From Corynebacterium mycetoides (GTDB taxonomy: Bacteria; Actinomycetota; Actinomycetes; Mycobacteriales; Mycobacteriaceae), in the NCBI RefSeq assembly GCF_900103625.1, contig NZ_LT629700.1:62001-126000 (forward strand): DNA of 64,000 bases, written 5' to 3'. Below, piece after piece: positions 61,359-64,000 of this stretch. The position numbers and the translations under genes are program-made. Numbering within the stretch: position 1 is the first letter of the stretch; the number at the start of each line of letters is the position of its first letter. The notes beneath the pieces are model-generated. The model ran no database searches. It saw only the letters and a list, made by a program, of their open reading frames with translations, and was not told where the DNA came from.

Positions 61359-61977
61359 CCATGAGGAGGTGCGGGCCGCGCTGTCGGCGCGCGTGGACGG
61401 GGAAGACACCGGGCTTGATGATGACGTGGTCGACGCCCACGTCAGCCACTGCGCCTCCTGCCGCGCCTATTACGACCGCGTGCTGTCGCTGTCGCACAAC
61501 TTGCGGTTCGTGGAGGCGGACGGCGGGATGGCCCCGCCGGAGGACTTGTCACAGCTGATCTTGGACGGGGTGGACGACGAGTGGCGCAGAATCTCCCGGC
61601 GCCGCACGGTGTGGCTTGCCCTGGGCAGGGTCGCGCTCGTTGTTCTGGCGCTCGTGTGGGGCGTGTGGGCGGTTGACGGCCTGGTCCAGTCTCCGGCCCA
61701 ATCCCTCGGCGCGGTCGAGCAGGCGGCGGGCAAGCTCGGGGTGGCCAGCGCGCTGCTGTTGTCGGCGGCCCGGCCGGGCCAGATCCCCGGTGTCGCGCTC
61801 GTGGTGGGGACGATGTTCACGTTCAGCCTGGGGTTCGCGATCCTTGATGGCGAGCTGGCGGGCCACCTGCTGGTCCTGCTGCCCACCCTCGTTGCGCTCG
61901 TGGGCATGCTGGCGGTCGACCGCTGGCACCGGGTGAGCCACGTCTGGCGGATGCTCGGGGCGGACCCCAGGGGCTAG
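61351..61977 (+). CDS. Membrane protein with N-terminal zf-HC2 (anti-sigma-like) motif
   Basis: A 208-residue protein. Residues 1-70 carry a zinc-anti-sigma type motif, VDAHVSHCASCRAYYDRV, with HxxxCxxC. It is followed by four to five hydrophobic helices (from about residue 88) instead of the single anchor usual for anti-sigma factors. No sigma factor gene is adjacent: DoxX is upstream, pmt is convergent. GTG at 61351 overlaps doxX by eight bases. It may be a redox- or envelope-sensing protein; the partner is unknown. Confidence 0.75.
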   Translation: MLSHEEVRAALSARVDGEDTGLDDDVVDAHVSHCASCRAYYDRVLSLSHNLRFVEADGGMAPPEDLSQLILDGVDDEWRRISRRRTVWLALGRVALVVLALVWGVWAVDGLVQSPAQSLGAVEQAAGKLGVASALLLSAARPGQIPGVALVVGTMFTFSLGFAILDGELAGHLLVLLPTLVALVGMLAVDRWHRVSHVWRMLGADPRG

Positions 61978-63479
61978 GTCCAGCTGGGAAGCCACATGAT
62001 GGCGTTGTAGGAGCTCTCCGGGATGCGTAGCCCGTAGAGGATCGGCGCGAAGTAGACGAACATGCCGATCACCAGGGCCATGTAGCCGATCACGGCGAGG
62101 TGGCCCGAGGTGATGGGGTAGCCCGCGGCGCGGCGCACGAGTGCGCTGCGGACGGGGCGGCCGAGGCCCGCCACAGCGCCCAGCGCAAGCGCGATGAGCA
62201 CGATGGAAAAGGGTGCGAGAGCAGCGGCGTAGAAGAAGTACATCTGGCGGTCGAACGCCGCGAGCCAGGGGATAAAGCCCGCCGCGAAGGCCACGACCGG
62301 CACGATGACGCGGTAGTCCCGCCGGGTGAGCCACACCCACCCCGACCACGCCAGCACGGGCACGGTGACCCACCAGATCGCGGGCGTTCCGAAGAGGAAG
62401 ATCATCTCGCGGCATGTCGAGCCGCCGCACTCGATGTCGGTGGCGGAGGAGTACAGGATCGGCCGCGCGCCCACCAGCCACGCCCACGGCTTCGAGTCCC
62501 AGGGGTGCGAGTGCCCGCTTGACGACGTCAGGCTGGCGTGAAACTCCGCCACCGAGAGGTGGTAGTACAGCCAGCTGGCCACCGCGTCCGGCAGCGCGCC
62601 GAGCCAGGGCCAGTCCGACCCGGCGACGGTGCCGTCGACGGCGGCGTGGCGGTACACGGACGTCTCCGAGGCGAACCAGGCCCGCCAGGACCAGATGTAG
62701 AGCAGGGCGGGGACGAGCACGATCGAGGCGAGCGCCGGGGGGACGTCGTGAAGCAAGGTAGACCTGACGGGTCGGGCCTCGCCGCGGCGCCGGCGGAGCC
62801 ACAGGTCCCAGAACGACGAGAGCAGGCCGAAGAACGCGATGTAGTACAGGCCGGACCATTTCACGGACAGCGCGAGGCCGAGGAGCACCCCGGTGGCGAA
62901 ACGCCACCAGCGGACGCGGCGCGGGGCGAACGCAGCCTGCCGCATGTCGCCGGCGAGGGTCCACGCGGCGGCGACGACGAAGAAGACCTGGAACACGTCG
63001 AGCATGCCGAACTTGGAGGTCACCAGCAGCACGCCGTCGAATACGGCGAGAAGGCCGGCGAGAAACGCCAGTGTGGTGGACTGGCTCAGCCGCCTGGCCA
63101 GCAGGAAGGTAAACACCACGATGCCGACCCCGAACAGCGCCGGCATGACCCGCCAGCCGAGCGGGGTGTAGCCGAAGAAAACCTCACCAATGGCGAGCAG
63201 CTGCTTTCCCAGCGGCGGGTGGACCACCAGCCCGAAGGCCGGATTGGACTCGATGCCGCCGATAACGGGGTTGCCCGCCGAGCGCACCACGTCCCACGCC
63301 TGGGGCACGTAGTGCTTCTCGTCGAAGATCGGGGTGCCCCCGGCCGTCGGCTGGGTCAGGCCCAGAAATCGGGTGAACAGCGCGAAGCCGGCCACGATGG
63401 CCAGCGCCACGGTGTCGCGCCGCGCCCACCGCACCGCCGCGGGCAGGATCACGGGTCTGGGGGAAATAACCGGAGTCAC
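61974..63479 (-). CDS. pmt: Protein O-mannosyltransferase
   Basis: A 501-residue membrane enzyme that transfers mannose from polyprenyl-phosphate-mannose to exported proteins. The catalytic acid pair lies in GGTPIFDEKHYVPQAWD (Asp53-Glu54); NPAFGLVVHPPLGKQLLAIGE, LLVTSKFGMLDVFQVFF and SGHSHPWDSKPWAW follow, with about 11 helices. GTG at 63477-63479 is selected because a TAATAT -10 lies seven bases upstream; the frame is open much further but through the rsmI promoter. Divergent from rsmI. Confidence 0.9.
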   Translation of the reverse strand: MTPVISPRPVILPAAVRWARRDTVALAIVAGFALFTRFLGLTQPTAGGTPIFDEKHYVPQAWDVVRSAGNPVIGGIESNPAFGLVVHPPLGKQLLAIGEVFFGYTPLGWRVMPALFGVGIVVFTFLLARRLSQSTTLAFLAGLLAVFDGVLLVTSKFGMLDVFQVFFVVAAAWTLAGDMRQAAFAPRRVRWWRFATGVLLGLALSVKWSGLYYIAFFGLLSSFWDLWLRRRRGEARPVRSTLLHDVPPALASIVLVPALLYIWSWRAWFASETSVYRHAAVDGTVAGSDWPWLGALPDAVASWLYYHLSVAEFHASLTSSSGHSHPWDSKPWAWLVGARPILYSSATDIECGGSTCREMIFLFGTPAIWWVTVPVLAWSGWVWLTRRDYRVIVPVVAFAAGFIPWLAAFDRQMYFFYAAALAPFSIVLIALALGAVAGLGRPVRSALVRRAAGYPITSGHLAVIGYMALVIGMFVYFAPILYGLRIPESSYNAIMWLPSWT

Positions 63480-63486
63480 CCCCGGG

Positions 63487-63492
63487 ATATTA
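63487..63492 (-). promoter_or_regulatory. -10 box TAATAT of pmt
   Basis: Seven bases separate it from the pmt GTG at 63479. On the other strand the same region (TATTAC) may be the -10 of rsmI. Confidence 0.6.
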
Positions 63493-63504
63493 CCCTTGGA
63501 CCAC

Positions 63505-64000
63505 ATGGGTATCGTTCTGGCGGCCACGCCGCTCGGCAACCTCGGCGACGCCTCCGCCCGGCTCGTCGAAGCCTTGGAGTCGGCCGACGTCATCGCCGCC
63601 GAGGACACGCGCCGCACGCGCCAGCTCGCGGCCGCCCTCGGAATCGAGCTGAAAGCCAGGGTCGTCTCCAACTTCGACCACAACGAGGACAGCCGGGTCG
63701 CCGAGCTTATCGACGCCGCCCGCACCGGCACCGTCGTCGTTGTCACCGACGCGGGCATGCCCCTCGTCTCCGACCCCGGCCACTCGGTCGTCTCCGCCGC
63801 CCACGACGCCGGCGTGCCGGTCACCTGCGTCCCGGGGCCGTCCGCGGTGACCACCGCGCTGGCGTTGTCGGGCCTGAACGTGGGCCACTTCATCTTCGAC
63901 GGCTTCGCCCCGCGCAAGGCGGGCGCGCGTCGCGCCTGGCTGGAAACGCTCCAGGGCGAGCACAGGGCGGTGTGCTTCTTCGAGTCCCCGCACCGGATCG
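63505..64000 (+). CDS. rsmI: 16S rRNA 2'-O-ribose C1402 methyltransferase, N-terminal part (cut by window end)
   Basis: 165 residues of RsmI are present. GIVLAATPLGNLGDASARLVEAL, then ADVIAAEDTRRTRQL, NFDHNEDSRV, VVVTDAGMPLVSDPGHSVVSAA and VPVTCVPGPSAVTTALALSG are the hallmark segments of this tetrapyrrole-methylase-fold family. It methylates C1402 of 16S rRNA with S-adenosylmethionine. The ATG at 63505 gives the family-typical start. The C-terminal third lies beyond the window. Confidence 0.93.
   Translation, partial: MGIVLAATPLGNLGDASARLVEALESADVIAAEDTRRTRQLAAALGIELKARVVSNFDHNEDSRVAELIDAARTGTVVVVTDAGMPLVSDPGHSVVSAAHDAGVPVTCVPGPSAVTTALALSGLNVGHFIFDGFAPRKAGARRAWLETLQGEHRAVCFFESPHRI

Overview
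The window is high-GC DNA from a mycolic-acid actinobacterium, almost certainly a Corynebacterium. The evidence is gene content and order that I recall from C. glutamicum: rpf1-cspB, serC/gltA, DUF485-mctC, folA-thyA-cysQ, pgi-chorismate mutase-pcrA, purN-purH-amtR-rpsR-rpsN-rpmG-rpmB, rpmE-rpmF, mscL-fthC-galU-moeA-rimJ-glpR and pmt/rsmI. Many genes appear to use leaderless transcripts, with a TANNNT -10 box followed by about 7 nt and then the start codon, which is common in this group. Most of the window is core chromosome. The clearest accessory stretch is about 4.75-7.2 kb.

Layout. 1-4.5 kb: start of an XPB-type helicase, an ABC-2 exporter pair and a helicase-associated protein. 4.75-5.75 kb: a decayed element with 22-bp inverted ends holding half of an IS256-family transposase. 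5.8-7.2 kb: a thiosulfate-transporter/TusA fusion gene broken by an in-frame stop, behind an intact-looking promoter. 7.2-8.6 kb: rpf1 with a c-di-AMP (ydaO-type) riboswitch leader, then a cold-shock gene. 8.6-15.5 kb: small conserved actinobacterial proteins, a glutamine cyclotransferase lipoprotein, a purine permease, a SpoU methylase and sepH. 15.5-21.7 kb: serC, gltA, FKBP, an aldo-keto reductase and the mctC acetate/pyruvate uptake operon. 21.7-27.8 kb: a Tat-exported DUF1906 protein, panC and panB tail to tail, and a gluconate permease facing a gulonate-type dehydrogenase. 27.8-36.8 kb: tRNA-Arg(CCT), mycoredoxin, folA-thyA, cysQ, lhr, nei and DedA. 36.8-43 kb: GCS2 ligase, pgi, an MhuD-type haem oxygenase, chorismate mutase and pcrA. 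43-48.3 kb: two M23 endopeptidases, perM, purN and purH. 48.3-52 kb: amtR and six ribosomal protein genes of the cysteine-poor (zinc-independent) type, interrupted by an ArsB/SLC13-like permease and a large palindrome. 52-64 kb: HtrA protease, MoaB/Mog, mscL, SAF-domain protein, fthC, galU, a MoeA-like Glp, rimJ, SepX/GlpR, a small CDF-like protein, tag, DoxX, a zinc-finger membrane protein, pmt and rsmI (cut by the window end).

The most interesting points are: the riboswitch that ties c-di-AMP to resuscitation-factor expression; the Glp/GlpR pair, where the MoeA homologue has lost several catalytic motifs and probably serves cell division; the sulfur-uptake fusion with a single amber codon; the nested, internally deleted insertion element; and the concentration of zinc-free ribosomal proteins. 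I saw no CRISPR array, prophage, rRNA operon or obvious defence island.
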